Shown: positions 7,652 through 18,155 of the stretch, piece by piece
Position numbering within the stretch: the first letter of the stretch is position 1
Layout of the letters: each line of letters begins with the position of its first letter
From: a bacterium
Lineage (GTDB): Bacteria > Krumholzibacteriota > Krumholzibacteriia > LZORAL124-64-63
Reading direction: 5' to 3'
Length of the DNA: 64,000 bases
Assembly: GCA_024231905.1 (NCBI GenBank)
Contig: JAAEQC010000102.1
Location: 170,974-234,973, forward strand
Position numbers and translations under genes: made by a program
Notes under the pieces: generated by a model
The model's input: only the letters and a program-made list of their open reading frames with translations
Told to the model about the DNA's origin: nothing
Databases searched by the model: none

Positions 7652-8681
7652 CGCCGTGACCCCGCTGCTCCCGGTGCTGCGGGTCCTGTTGGCCCTGGCT
7701 CCGGTGCAGATCTTCCTGCTGGTCCTCATGGCCGTGGACACCTTCAAGCTCGTCCGGCCCAGGCGGGTCTTCGTGGCCCTGGCCGCCGGCGTGGCGGCGG
7801 CGGTTCTCTCGTTCGCCGCCAACAACGCCCTCCTGCCGCTCACGGGTTGGCCGTTGCTGACCTTCGCCCTGGTGGTGGCGCCGGTGGTGGAGGAGACCGC
7901 CAAGGGCCTCTACTGCGACTGGCTGGTCCGTTCGCGCCGGACCGGTTTCCTGGTGGACGCCACCCTGCTCGGCTTCGCCGTGGGCGCGGGTTTCGGCACG
8001 GCCGAGAACATCTACTATCTCCGGGAATTCGAGGACCCGACCATGACCACCTGGGCCATCCGCGGTCTGGGCACGGCGGTCATGCACGGGGGCGCCACGG
8101 CCCTCTTCGCGGCCCTGCGCCATCTGGCCGCGGTCCTCGGTCGCCCGGGATGGCGGACCTGGAGCTGGGCTTGGCCGGCAGCCGTGTGTTTCCATGCCCT
8201 CTTCAACCGCTCCATGACCCATCCGGTGGCGGCCACGGCGGTGCTTCTGGTCCTGCTGCCCCTGCTCCTGCTGGGCATCCACCGCCGGGGCGAGCGGAAC
8301 CTGCGCGCCTGGCTCGGCCGGGGTTTCGACCGGGACCGTCGGCTCCTGGAACTCATCCGCGAGGGCAGGGTGCTGGACTCGCCCCTGGGCCGTCACCTGC
8401 TCTCTTTGGGAGAAACTGTGCCGCCGGAGGCCCGGGCGGACATGCTGTGCCTGCTCCGCCTGGAAGCCGAACTCTCCCTGGCCGCCAAGGGCATGCTCCT
8501 GCTCCGGGAGAACGGTTTCGCCACCGCGCCCCCGGCGGAGGTGAAGGAGAAACTGGCCGAACTGGCCTGGCTCGAAAAATCAGTGGGCCGGGCGGGACGG
8601 CTGGCCCTGGGCGAAGTGCGGCCCCGGCGGGGCCGTGACCTGTGGCAACGCCGCCTCCTGGCCCAGGAGGCGACGGACTAA
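7638..8681 (+). CDS. PrsW family intramembrane protease
   Basis: This 347-residue polytopic membrane protein carries the PrsW motifs in order: VVEETAKG (the EExxK glutamates), FAVGAGFGTAENIYY, VMHGGATALFAAL and HALFN, with histidines and glutamates in membrane helices. In Bacillus, PrsW performs site-1 cleavage of an anti-sigma factor. Here the target is unknown. A C-terminal soluble region of about 120 residues is charged and helical. I chose TTG 7638, inside the STAS gene, because GAGG stands 6 bases before it and overlap suggests translational coupling; GTG 7656 is possible. The neighbouring STAS protein hints at a sigma-factor signalling module. Confidence 0.88.
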   Translation: MSSNDAVTPLLPVLRVLLALAPVQIFLLVLMAVDTFKLVRPRRVFVALAAGVAAAVLSFAANNALLPLTGWPLLTFALVVAPVVEETAKGLYCDWLVRSRRTGFLVDATLLGFAVGAGFGTAENIYYLREFEDPTMTTWAIRGLGTAVMHGGATALFAALRHLAAVLGRPGWRTWSWAWPAAVCFHALFNRSMTHPVAATAVLLVLLPLLLLGIHRRGERNLRAWLGRGFDRDRRLLELIREGRVLDSPLGRHLLSLGETVPPEARADMLCLLRLEAELSLAAKGMLLLRENGFATAPPAEVKEKLAELAWLEKSVGRAGRLALGEVRPRRGRDLWQRRLLAQEATD

Positions 8682-8852
8682 CGAGATCCGGTCCAGCTTG
8701 CTGGCCGGTATCGGCCGCTACCCGGTCCATGCCGGCCTTGGTTCAAGAAACAGATCAACATAAACCCATTGAATGCCACGAGTAGAAGTTGGACGGCTAC
8801 GCTGAGAATCAAGCAAAACCGATCCCGATTACCGCTGTTCTCCGGGCGTCGA

Positions 8853-11800
8853 TCAGAGTCGTCGGACCAGGCCTCCCCAGCGCGGATCCACGCGGAAGCC
8901 GTGCCGCTCGTAGAAATGGCGCAGGAAGAAATGGGTCTTCACGTGGAGCTTGCCCACGGCGCGCATGCGCGTGCAGAAGTCCTCGAGCATGGCCGCCACC
9001 AGGCCGCGTTCGACCAGGGTACGGGCCACGACGATACCTTCCAGGAAGACCGTCGCTTCCACATGTTCCCGCCAGATGATCCCGCCGATGATCTGTTCCA
9101 TCTCGTCGGTCAGGACGAAGTAACGGTCGGCCTCACCGACCGAGCGGGGGAAACCGGCCTGGAGGAAGGTGCGGTACAGGTGGCCCACGTCCGCCGGCCC
9201 GGCGGGCTCGCCGATGCTGAAGCTCTCGCCCATGCGGTCGGTGACCCGCGACTTGACCACCACCCGCTCCCGCTCGGGGTCGCCGACGGTCTGCACCTCC
9301 ACCCGCTCGTCGGCGGTCCGACCCGGGAAGGCCAGGCGCTGGAAGACGCGGCGGTCCTCGGGCGTGGTCAGCGCCGCCTGCAATTCCGACAGCTCGACCA
9401 TGAGGGTCGCCGGGCGCTCCGGTTGGCGGAACATGCGGGTCAGCAGGCGCTCGAAGACATCCGCCAGGTCCGGCGCCGCGTCACGGAAGAGCGTGTGCCG
9501 GAAGAGGTGGAAGCGAACGATTTCCGGCGAGTCGGTCAGTCGGTACAGGCGCTGCAGTTCCGCCAGCACTTCAAGCCGGGCATCCACCGTGGCCCGGGCG
9601 TTCACCCTTTCCCAGTCCCCGTAGCGGCGGATGGCGCCACGCAGGGCCAGCGGGGGCTGGAAGCGGCGGGCGAGATCCTCCACGAAGGTGTCGAGGGTCT
9701 CCTCGAAGCCGGGTCCGACCTCGTGGGCGGTGGTCGTCCGCACCTCCTGCTGCAGCTGGCGCAACCAGGCCAGGGCCTCGTCCCGGCCCAGGGCCTCGAC
9801 CACGGCGTCGAAGATCCAGGAGGATTCCAGGTACTCCCGGGTCCAGGGGTAGTGGCTGATGGTGTGCTGGTAGATGTTGCGCCAGATGGGCCGGATCAAC
9901 GACAGGGGGCTTGTGTAGGGGAGCCAGCCCGTGAGGTTGTTCTGGACCGCACCCCGCCGGTAGTCGGGTTCCGGGACGACGATGTTGTTGGGCGTGACCA
10001 GGCCCGGGATGATGCGCCGGCCGCTGTTGCGCCAGCCCTTGACTACCACGGTCATGGCCCGCACCAGCAGTTGTCGCCAGCGCATGCGGGACGGGGGCGT
10101 GGTGCCGGGTCCGCGCACGGAACTGAATTCCCGCACCTTCTCCCACACGGTCAGGTCGCTCACGTAGGTCATGGAGAGGACGCCCAGCTTCGGCCGGCAG
10201 CAGCCGAACTTGGGCAGCATGGCCGTGCCGAAGGGGTAGCCGCGCAGGGCGATGTACCAGTAGATGGTGTCCCGCACCAGGGCGCGGTCGATATCCTGCC
10301 GTACGATGAGCTGCAGATCGAAGTGTTTCCCCTGGCGGGTGTTGATGCTCACCCGATAGCGCGAGTCCTCGAAGCGGCTGATGATGCGCGAGACCCAGAT
10401 GCCGCCCGGACCCACGTCGCGTCGCCGCAGCACTTCGCCTTCGAAGCACAGCAGGACCGACTGGCGCAGGAAGGTCGTGCCCACCAGCACCTCGCGCAGG
10501 CGCTGCACCTCGACTTCGCCCAGGCCCTCCTGGAAGACGACGCGCTCGCCCCACTCGTCTGCGTCGGTGTCGGCACCTTCGGTCAGGCGCTCCTCGAACC
10601 ACAGGGAAAGGGCGTCGAACTCCCCGGCCGCGTCGTCGCGCAGGGCCGGATCGCCCTCGTGGAGGATCCAGCTCACCAGTTCCTCCCGCACCGGCCCGTA
10701 GAACTCGGGCTGGGTGCGGGCGAAATCGGCCAGCAGGCGGAAGATGTCCCGGAACAGGCGCCTGGTACGGGGCGGAGCGGGCCAGTCCAGGTGCTCGCGG
10801 TAGGAATGGAGACGCTGGCGCAGGGCCTGCAGGCGCCTCGGTTCGATGAGGGCCCGGCTGATGGCGCCGAAACTCTCGTCGTCCAGGAAGGGCAGGCCGG
10901 ACTCGATGAAGGCCGGCAGGTAGCGCTGGTAGTCGGGGACGGGCTGGTCCAGCACCAGCACCTGGTAGGCGCGGCAACGCACGGTCTGGTTCGGATGGTG
11001 GGCCAGGGCTTCGAGCCGGCGCCGGATGACTCCGCCCAGGCGGGCGCCCACGTGTCCGAGGCGGTCGTCGAGCTCGGCGATGGCCTCCAGGGAACGCTCG
11101 GCGGGACCGAAGAGTGCGACTCGGCACAAGCCGTCGATCTCGGCCAGGCCACGGTCGATGCCGGCCGGTGGTCCGGCGGCGTCGGCGCCGGGGGAGGGAG
11201 CCGGGGTGAGGACCACCTGCTCGCCGTAGGGACCGAGGGAGGTATCCCAACCCGTGCGGCAGGGGCCGAAACGGACGAGCTGGGGGTTGCCGAGCCATAG
11301 CAGCGGCTGGCGCACCAGGAGACCCAGGTCGACCACGTCGCCTGCGAGGCGGTACTCCAGGTCACCGATCCAGACGCGCCCGTCGGCTCCGTCGGCGATG
11401 GTCAACTGCACGCCGCTGTCCCGGTTCACCAGGCCGTCGGGACCGATCTCGATGGCATCGTCCAGCACACCCAGGTCGCGGGTGAACCAGCGGGGGATCC
11501 GTACGGTGCGGCCACCCACCTCGAGCTCGCGCACGTTGGTTTGGTACATGGAAGCGATGACGTCTGCGAAGTTCCGTTCGATGACCTTGCGCCGGAAGGA
11601 ACCCTTGGGCGTGAGCTCCCCGTGGTCGATGTGGAAGTCCCGCTCGAGGATCGCGAAGTCCACCACGCGCTCGTAGGACGCCAGGCCCGGGTTGGCGGCG
11701 GTGACGATGCGTTCGAAGTACTCGCGCCGGGCCTCGTCGTCGCTCTGCTCGACCAGCACCGGGTCGGTCTCGTCGGGTACGATGAGCAGGGTGTTGTAAC

Positions 11801-13439
11801 CGCGTCCGTCGCCGGCCAGAAATGTGTTTTTCAAGCCGGGGACGCCGGTGAAGAGGGATTCCACCTTTCGCGGGGCGATGGTCTGGCCCCGGTTGTTCTT
11901 GTAGATGTCCTTGACCCGGTCGACGATCTCCAGGTGCTCGCCCCGGGTGTGCCGGAAGATGTCACCGGTAGCCAGCCAGAAGTCGTCGCTGGCAGGCTCG
12001 TCCACTCGCAGGTCGCCGGATGCTCCATCCTCGGGCAGGTAGCGGGCGATGTATTGGCCGGCGATCTGCAACTCGCCCTCGTCGGCGAAACGCACCTTGG
12101 TGCCGGGCAGGGGGATGCCCACGGAGCCTTCCACGTAGTCGTTCGGCGGCGTCATGGTCAGGCCACCGGTGCCTTCGGTCATACCGAAACCGCTGCAGAG
12201 GGCGACGCCGTGGCGGTGGAAGAAACGGAAGACCCGGGGGTCGAGCCAGCCAGCCGCCGAAAGGCCCCAGGACAGGCGGTCGCCCACCACCTGGCGGAAG
12301 TCCCGGCTCGAGCCGGCCTCGCCGGTCCGACCGACCACGCGGTCGCGGACCTGCACCCAGCGCACCGGGACGCTGATCATGCCCGTGGGGCGCACGTCCA
12401 CCAGCTGGGCCAGGAAGGTGTCCGCCGACGGGTTGCCGGCGAAGACGTAGGTGCCGCCCCAGTAGATGGTGCCGAGCATCTCCAGATAGCGGCCGAAGGT
12501 GTGGTACAGGGGCAGGTAGCAGAGCATCACCTCGGCGCGGCCCACCGTGGGTAGGGCCGCGCCGCGGCCGAAGCGCTTGGTCACCAGGTTGAACTGGTTG
12601 AAGAGCACGCCCTTGGGCCGGCCCGTGCTACCGGACGTGAACATGACCGTGGCCGGGTCGCGGGGTGTGGGGCGGGGCCGGGCGGACAGTGTGTCGTCAA
12701 TCTCGTCGTGGGAGAGGGCGGCGCGGCGGGCATCCAGGACCACCACGTCGTCGGTGCCGCGCACCAGATCATCGCTGGGGACGAAGATGCGCAGGTCCAG
12801 GTTCTTGCGCTGGCGGATGGCCAGCAGTTTTTCCAGCCGGTCCCGGTTGTCGCAGTAGGCGGCCGTGACGCCCACCCGGCGCAGGATCCACTCCAGGTTC
12901 TCGGTGCCCAGGTGGATGTCCAGCGGTGTGATGAAGATGCCGTGGGTCAAGCAGGCCAGATCGACGCATGCCGAGCCCAGGCTGTTGGCCGAGAAGATGG
13001 CGACGCGCAGGGGGTGTTCGGTGTCGCCGCCGCCTTCGCGCAGCAGCACCGCGGCCGTCTCCCGCAGACGGCGGGCGACACGGCTGTAGCTCCAGGACTC
13101 GCCGGACTTTTGGGCACCCGAGCCGACCAGCTCCCGGAAGAGAGGATGGTCTGGTTGGGTGGCGACTCGCTGATCCAGGAGATCACCCAGCTGGAAATCC
13201 GTTTCCTCCACCAGCCGGAAGCAGAGATCCGCCCAGCGGCCGCGGGTTTCGTCGTCGGGCAGGGCGGTCAGGAAGTCGGGCATCCGTGTCCGGTCCAGGA
13301 ACCGCCACCAGTCCCGGCGAGCAGTGGCGGGCACGTCCGCCGCCGCGGCGACCGCCGCCGTCAACAGTTCTTCGGCCGAAATTCGGCCCCGGTCCAGGTC
13401 GGCCATGAGTTCGCCCAGATCCGGGCGGGACCCGCTCAC
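8853..13439 (-). CDS. Giant fusion: acyl-CoA synthetase (AMP-binding), unknown central region, GNAT acetyltransferase
   Basis: The GTG start at 13439 overlaps the response-regulator stop (GTGA) and gives 1528 residues. Residues about 1-640 form an ANL-superfamily acyl-CoA synthetase: P-loop TSGSTGRPKG (about 265-275), YLPLYHTFGRYLE, GFGMTEGTGG, and the hinge LATGDIFRH with IVDRVKDIYKNNRGQ, which looks long-chain acyl specific. Residues about 640-1400 are unrecognised: a helical, possibly HEAT-like stretch, then a mixed region with conserved-looking GLVTPNNIVVPEPDY. The last 125 residues are a GNAT fold (IIGGIIWREH, ARTLVERGLVAAML, FYERHGFRVDP). An enzyme that activates an acyl group and may transfer it, controlled by the adjacent two-component system, is inference. 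Confidence 0.85.
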   Translation of the reverse strand: MSGSRPDLGELMADLDRGRISAEELLTAAVAAAADVPATARRDWWRFLDRTRMPDFLTALPDDETRGRWADLCFRLVEETDFQLGDLLDQRVATQPDHPLFRELVGSGAQKSGESWSYSRVARRLRETAAVLLREGGGDTEHPLRVAIFSANSLGSACVDLACLTHGIFITPLDIHLGTENLEWILRRVGVTAAYCDNRDRLEKLLAIRQRKNLDLRIFVPSDDLVRGTDDVVVLDARRAALSHDEIDDTLSARPRPTPRDPATVMFTSGSTGRPKGVLFNQFNLVTKRFGRGAALPTVGRAEVMLCYLPLYHTFGRYLEMLGTIYWGGTYVFAGNPSADTFLAQLVDVRPTGMISVPVRWVQVRDRVVGRTGEAGSSRDFRQVVGDRLSWGLSAAGWLDPRVFRFFHRHGVALCSGFGMTEGTGGLTMTPPNDYVEGSVGIPLPGTKVRFADEGELQIAGQYIARYLPEDGASGDLRVDEPASDDFWLATGDIFRHTRGEHLEIVDRVKDIYKNNRGQTIAPRKVESLFTGVPGLKNTFLAGDGRGYNTLLIVPDETDPVLVEQSDDEARREYFERIVTAANPGLASYERVVDFAILERDFHIDHGELTPKGSFRRKVIERNFADVIASMYQTNVRELEVGGRTVRIPRWFTRDLGVLDDAIEIGPDGLVNRDSGVQLTIADGADGRVWIGDLEYRLAGDVVDLGLLVRQPLLWLGNPQLVRFGPCRTGWDTSLGPYGEQVVLTPAPSPGADAAGPPAGIDRGLAEIDGLCRVALFGPAERSLEAIAELDDRLGHVGARLGGVIRRRLEALAHHPNQTVRCRAYQVLVLDQPVPDYQRYLPAFIESGLPFLDDESFGAISRALIEPRRLQALRQRLHSYREHLDWPAPPRTRRLFRDIFRLLADFARTQPEFYGPVREELVSWILHEGDPALRDDAAGEFDALSLWFEERLTEGADTDADEWGERVVFQEGLGEVEVQRLREVLVGTTFLRQSVLLCFEGEVLRRRDVGPGGIWVSRIISRFEDSRYRVSINTRQGKHFDLQLIVRQDIDRALVRDTIYWYIALRGYPFGTAMLPKFGCCRPKLGVLSMTYVSDLTVWEKVREFSSVRGPGTTPPSRMRWRQLLVRAMTVVVKGWRNSGRRIIPGLVTPNNIVVPEPDYRRGAVQNNLTGWLPYTSPLSLIRPIWRNIYQHTISHYPWTREYLESSWIFDAVVEALGRDEALAWLRQLQQEVRTTTAHEVGPGFEETLDTFVEDLARRFQPPLALRGAIRRYGDWERVNARATVDARLEVLAELQRLYRLTDSPEIVRFHLFRHTLFRDAAPDLADVFERLLTRMFRQPERPATLMVELSELQAALTTPEDRRVFQRLAFPGRTADERVEVQTVGDPERERVVVKSRVTDRMGESFSIGEPAGPADVGHLYRTFLQAGFPRSVGEADRYFVLTDEMEQIIGGIIWREHVEATVFLEGIVVARTLVERGLVAAMLEDFCTRMRAVGKLHVKTHFFLRHFYERHGFRVDPRWGGLVRRL

Positions 13440-14152
13440 GATTCGCCGCCCTGGCCGTCGGGGGCCATGACCAGCCGGTAGCCCACGCCGTGGACCGTCA
13501 GGATGTGTCGCGGGCGTCGCGGGTCCGCCTCGACGATCTTGCGCAAGGCGAGGATGAAGTTGTCCACGGTGCGGGTGGTGGGGTAGGCCCCGAATCCCCA
13601 CACGCGATCGAGGATGGTCTCGCGGTCGACGGGCTCGCCCGCGTACTCGCGCAGCAGGCGCAGGATCATGGCTTCCTTCTCCTTGAGGTCGCGGCTGCCG
13701 TCCGGGGTGACGGCCTGGAAGGTGCGCAGGTTGATCTCGGCGTGTCCGACGGTGAAGATCTCCGGCGCCTCCTCGCCGCGGAACCAGTCCTGCCGGCGGA
13801 AGATGGACTTGATGCGCGCCAGGAGTTCGGCCAGTTCGAAGGGTTTGGTGATGTAGTCGTCGCCGCCCTCGTCCAAGCCCCGGATACGGTCGGCGCCGCC
13901 GCCGCGGGCGGTGAGAAAGAGGACCGGTACCCGGTCGCCTTCGTGCCGTACGAGGCGGCAGAAGGCGAAGCCGTCCATGCCCGGCAGCATGACGTCCAGG
14001 AGGATGAGGTCCACGCCGCCCTTCTGCCACAGGGCGAGGCCCTCCTCGGCGCTGTCGGCCAGCAGGGGGTCGTAGCCTTCGAGTTCGAGATTGATGCGCA
14101 GGCCGTCAGCCAGCCGCGCGTCGTCCTCCACCACCAGGATCCTGCGTTTCAT
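13436..14152 (-). CDS. OmpR/PhoB family response regulator
   Basis: The 238-residue protein has a receiver domain (ILVVEDD acidic pocket, phospho-acceptor Asp in LILLDVMLPGMDG, Thr in FLTARG, Lys in YITKPF). A winged-helix DNA-binding domain follows, with LKEKEAMILRLL, VDRETILDRVWG, TRTVDNFILALRKIVE and ILTVHGVGYRL. It should bind direct repeats as a dimer once phosphorylated by the kinase encoded 17 bases upstream. Its stop overlaps the start of the synthetase/GNAT fusion, so all three are translated from one message. Whether it regulates its own operon cannot be seen. Confidence 0.95.
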   Translation of the reverse strand: MKRRILVVEDDARLADGLRINLELEGYDPLLADSAEEGLALWQKGGVDLILLDVMLPGMDGFAFCRLVRHEGDRVPVLFLTARGGGADRIRGLDEGGDDYITKPFELAELLARIKSIFRRQDWFRGEEAPEIFTVGHAEINLRTFQAVTPDGSRDLKEKEAMILRLLREYAGEPVDRETILDRVWGFGAYPTTRTVDNFILALRKIVEADPRRPRHILTVHGVGYRLVMAPDGQGGES

Positions 14153-14169
14153 TTGTGTCGTTCCTCCGG

Positions 14170-15243
14170 TCAACCGGCACCTGCGGCCGGAAGGATCATG
14201 GTGAAGTTGCTGCCCGCGCCCGGATCCGAGTCCAGTTCCACCCGGCCGCCGAGCTGGGCCACGTTGCGGCGAACCAGGTGCAGCCCGAGGCCGGCGCCGG
14301 GGGAGGCACCGTCCCCACTGTAGAAGCACTCGAAGACCTTCTCGTGGAGACGGCGCGGGATGCCGGGACCGTCGTCCCGCACGGAAACCCGGTGCCAGCG
14401 GCCGCCCCGTTTGACCGTGACCTCCACCCGCACCGGGGCGGGGCAGTGGCGCACGGCGTTCAGCAGCAGGTTGCGCAGGGCCAGGTCGAAGGTCTGGGGA
14501 CTGCCGAGGATCCTGGCCCCCTCGTCGCCCCGGAACGCGAATTCCGCCTCATGGTCCCCGCGGTAACGTTCGAGATCCTCCAGCACGTGGCGGCTCGCGG
14601 CCACCAGATCCACGCGCTCGCGCCGGACCCCGTCCACGGTGGACTCGGCGCTCATGGCCAGCAGTTCGTCCACGAGTCCTTCCAGGCGGGTCACGTCCAC
14701 CACCAGGTTGTCGCGCAGTCGGGTCCGGTCCTCCTGGCGCAAGTCGTCGCGGCCGAGGGTCTCGGCCGCCAGGCGGAGGCTGGCCAGGGGCGTCTTCAAC
14801 TCGTGGGTGGCGCCGGCGAGGAAGAGCTCGCGGGCCTGCTTGAATCGGGTCTCGCTGCGCACCGAGAGCACGAGGATGGTGGAGCCCGCCGCCAGGGCCA
14901 ACAGGAAGACCAGCCCTTCGGCGATGATCATGTTCCGTTTGCGCCGGGCCTCGTCGCGGATCGTCTCGACCACGGCGGGATCGACCAGCGCCTGCCAGCC
15001 GTCGGCCCCGCGCCGAAAGACGAGGTGGGGGAAGCTCGGTCCCAGGCGCCGCGCCGGATCGGTGGCGATGGCCGGGTCGGCCTGGATCAGGAAGCTGGCG
15101 TGGAGCCGGTTCGAGTCCAGCTGCTGCAGGCGGTACTCCTCGTACAGGCGGCCCTCGTGGGACAGGAAATACACCCACCACACGCCGATGGCGAGCAGGA
15201 GCACCACGAGGATGCCGTACAGGAGTCCGAGCCGGTTGCGCAT
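14170..15243 (-). CDS. Membrane sensor histidine kinase
   Basis: This 357-residue kinase has an N-terminal membrane helix (LLYGILVVLLLAIGVWWVY), a periplasmic sensor of roughly 70 residues, and a second helix (GLVFLLALAAGSTILVL). HisKA follows with H-box ATHELKTPLASL, then HATPase_c with N-box LRNLLLNAVRH, G1 DDGPGIP, F-box and G2 GAGLGLHLV. There is no obvious PAS or HAMP domain. It begins the operon kinase - regulator - acyl-CoA synthetase/GNAT fusion. The signal is unknown; coupling to a lipid-type enzyme hints at an envelope or lipid cue. Its start lies 28 bases from the terminator of the initiator tRNA. Confidence 0.95.
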   Translation of the reverse strand: MRNRLGLLYGILVVLLLAIGVWWVYFLSHEGRLYEEYRLQQLDSNRLHASFLIQADPAIATDPARRLGPSFPHLVFRRGADGWQALVDPAVVETIRDEARRKRNMIIAEGLVFLLALAAGSTILVLSVRSETRFKQARELFLAGATHELKTPLASLRLAAETLGRDDLRQEDRTRLRDNLVVDVTRLEGLVDELLAMSAESTVDGVRRERVDLVAASRHVLEDLERYRGDHEAEFAFRGDEGARILGSPQTFDLALRNLLLNAVRHCPAPVRVEVTVKRGGRWHRVSVRDDGPGIPRRLHEKVFECFYSGDGASPGAGLGLHLVRRNVAQLGGRVELDSDPGAGSNFTMILPAAGAG

Positions 15244-15270
15244 GGCAGCATCATAGCCGCGGGGCGGTCG

Positions 15271-15306
15271 AAAAAAAAGAGAGGACCCGCATGACGGATC
15301 CTCTCT
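15271..15306 (-). terminator. Intrinsic terminator after the initiator tRNA
   Basis: On the minus strand an 8-bp stem (15299-15306 with 15278-15285) with a 13-base apical region is followed by seven T residues. It directly follows the tRNA and insulates the histidine-kinase gene. Confidence 0.85.
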
Positions 15307-15311
15307 CGATG

Positions 15312-15388
<77 letters not shown>

Positions 15389-15423
15389 ACCGATTTCGGT
15401 CTCGCCCGGCGGCGAGTGCGGGC

Positions 15424-15452
15424 AATATAGGCGGCGCCCCTGGCGGTGTCAA
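15424..15452 (-). promoter_or_regulatory. Promoter of the initiator tRNA
   Basis: On the minus strand a perfect TTGACA (15452-15447) and TATATT (15429-15424) are separated by exactly 17 bases, about 36 bases before the mature tRNA 5' end. The -35 element lies just after the stop codon of the ftsB-like gene. Confidence 0.8.
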
Positions 15453-15454
15453 GG

Positions 15455-15832
15455 CTACTGACGCCCCTGGTCGATGTCCTCAGGATCGCGAATCACCGTC
15501 ACCGCTTCCTCGCCCGGCCGCAGCATCCCTTGCTCCTCCCGCGCCAGCCGCTCGAGGGCTTCGGGGTCTTCGGCAACCGCTTGCAGACGGTTCTCCAGCA
15601 TGGCGTTGGCCGCCTCAAGCCGTTCGACCTCGGCCTGGAGCTCCTGGCGTTCCTGCCGCAACCGCCACCAGGAGACGACCCCGTTCTCGCCCAGCTGGGC
15701 CAGCAGGGCGAAGGCGACCACCACAAGGACCGCCCCCCACAGGAGGGAGCGACGGGCCAGGTGGCGGCCCTGGGGCATGCCGCGGACGAATCCGCCCGCG
15801 GTAGCGGGGGGGGATGTCGGTCGTCGAGTCAA
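15455..15832 (-). CDS. FtsB/DivIC family septum formation initiator
   Basis: A 125-residue bitopic protein. A short basic cytoplasmic tail leads into one membrane helix (LLWGAVLVVVAFALLAQLG), then a coiled coil (LRQERQELQAEVERLEAANA...LENRL). The family's closing signature ERLAREEQGMLRPGEE follows. In division, such proteins link FtsL and FtsQ at the septum. Its position directly behind enolase is the classic eno-ftsB order of many bacteria, which supports the call. The TTG start at 15832 has AAGGAG about 10 bases before it. The gap from eno is 47 bases, so cotranscription is likely. Confidence 0.88.
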   Translation of the reverse strand: MTRRPTSPPATAGGFVRGMPQGRHLARRSLLWGAVLVVVAFALLAQLGENGVVSWWRLRQERQELQAEVERLEAANAMLENRLQAVAEDPEALERLAREEQGMLRPGEEAVTVIRDPEDIDQGRQ

Positions 15833-15879
15833 GCTCCGTCACTCCTTCCGGGGGCCTCCTGCCTCCGGTCGCGGGCGTC

Positions 15880-17258
<1,379 letters not shown>

Positions 17259-17279
17259 CTCGGGTCGGCGCATCGGACA

Positions 17280-17309
17280 TTGACCGGGGTGGGCGGTGGC
17301 GCCTATTTT
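17280..17309 (+). promoter_or_regulatory. Promoter of the ECF sigma factor gene
   Basis: TTGACC (17280-17285) and TATTTT (17304-17309) are spaced by 18 bases, about 37 bases before the start codon. It looks like a housekeeping promoter and not an ECF-type one. Confidence 0.6.
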
Positions 17310-17345
17310 GCGCGGACGGTAATCCCCGACAATCCGGAGTAGTAG

Positions 17346-17927
17346 ATGTTCGACCGCCGCCAGGACCTCAAGACCATCCGTCGCTGCAAGCGTGGCGAGG
17401 AGGATGCGTTCAAGGAAATCCTCGAACGTTACCGGGGGCCTATCTACAATCTGTGCTACCGCATGACCCGCAACGCGGAGGATGCCCGGGATCTGGGCCA
17501 GGAGGTCTTCATCAAGGTCTTCTCCCTCCTGGACCGTTTTGACGAGAACTACGCGTTCAGCAGTTGGCTCTTCCGCATCGCCACCAACCACTGTATCGAC
17601 CACCTGCGGCGCAATCGCCTGCGGTTCCTGTCCCTGGACGGGGGCGTGGGCCAGGACGGCGAGGAGTACGAGATCCAGCTGCCGGACGGGGGACCCGAGC
17701 CGGACACGGTGCTGCAGCGGAAGGAGGCGCTCCAGCGTCTGGACGAGGTCATCGGCCAGTTGCCGCCCCACTACCGGGCCATCACGCTCCTGCGCCACGA
17801 CCAGCAGCTCTCCTACGACGAGATCGCCGAGGTTCTCCATCTGCCCCTGGGTACGGTGAAGGCCCGCATCCACCGGGCCCGGAACCTCGTGCAGCAGATG
17901 CTGAAGGCCCGCGCCTACGATATCTGA
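17346..17927 (+). CDS. ECF RNA polymerase sigma factor (RpoE/SigW-like)
   Basis: This 193-residue protein has region 2 (ILERYRGPIYNLCYRMTRN, AEDARDLGQEVFIKVF, FSSWLFRIATNHCIDHLRR) and region 4 (LPPHYRAITLLRHDQQLSYDEIAEVLHLPLGTVKARIHRAR), with no region 1.1 or 3. It redirects RNA polymerase, presumably to envelope or stress genes. The next gene encodes a zinc-finger anti-sigma factor, the usual partner. The ATG follows GGAGTAGTAG. A run of T residues follows the stop codon, but no strong hairpin stands before it. Confidence 0.95.
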   Translation: MFDRRQDLKTIRRCKRGEEDAFKEILERYRGPIYNLCYRMTRNAEDARDLGQEVFIKVFSLLDRFDENYAFSSWLFRIATNHCIDHLRRNRLRFLSLDGGVGQDGEEYEIQLPDGGPEPDTVLQRKEALQRLDEVIGQLPPHYRAITLLRHDQQLSYDEIAEVLHLPLGTVKARIHRARNLVQQMLKARAYDI

Positions 17928-18072
17928 TTTTTTTAACGAATCCGTGAAACACCGGGAGCGCGCGGCCGTAACACGGCACAGACAGGTGATCAAATCAATG
18001 TCGGGGGATACGACACCTGTCGACGAAGGGGCGGAAACGGTTCGGTTCTCCGGCCGTTTCCCCCCAACCGCA

Positions 18073-18101
18073 TTGAGACCGTCGCCGCCGTGGGCTATTA
18101 T
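18073..18101 (+). promoter_or_regulatory. Promoter of the anti-sigma factor gene
   Basis: TTGAGA (18073-18078) and TATTAT (18096-18101) are separated by 17 bases, ending 54 bases before the ATG. A separate promoter would let the anti-sigma factor and downstream membrane protein be made independently of the sigma factor. Confidence 0.6.
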
Positions 18102-18155
18102 AGAGCCGTCGACGAACATGGCGACGGAGCCGGGTCAACCGGAAGGGAGGCGGTC

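Noticed and set aside
8769..11300. A long open frame on the plus strand (843 residues)
   Set aside because: It is antisense to the synthetase/GNAT fusion, whose motifs are clear. The plus-strand translation is low-complexity and its length is an effect of high GC.
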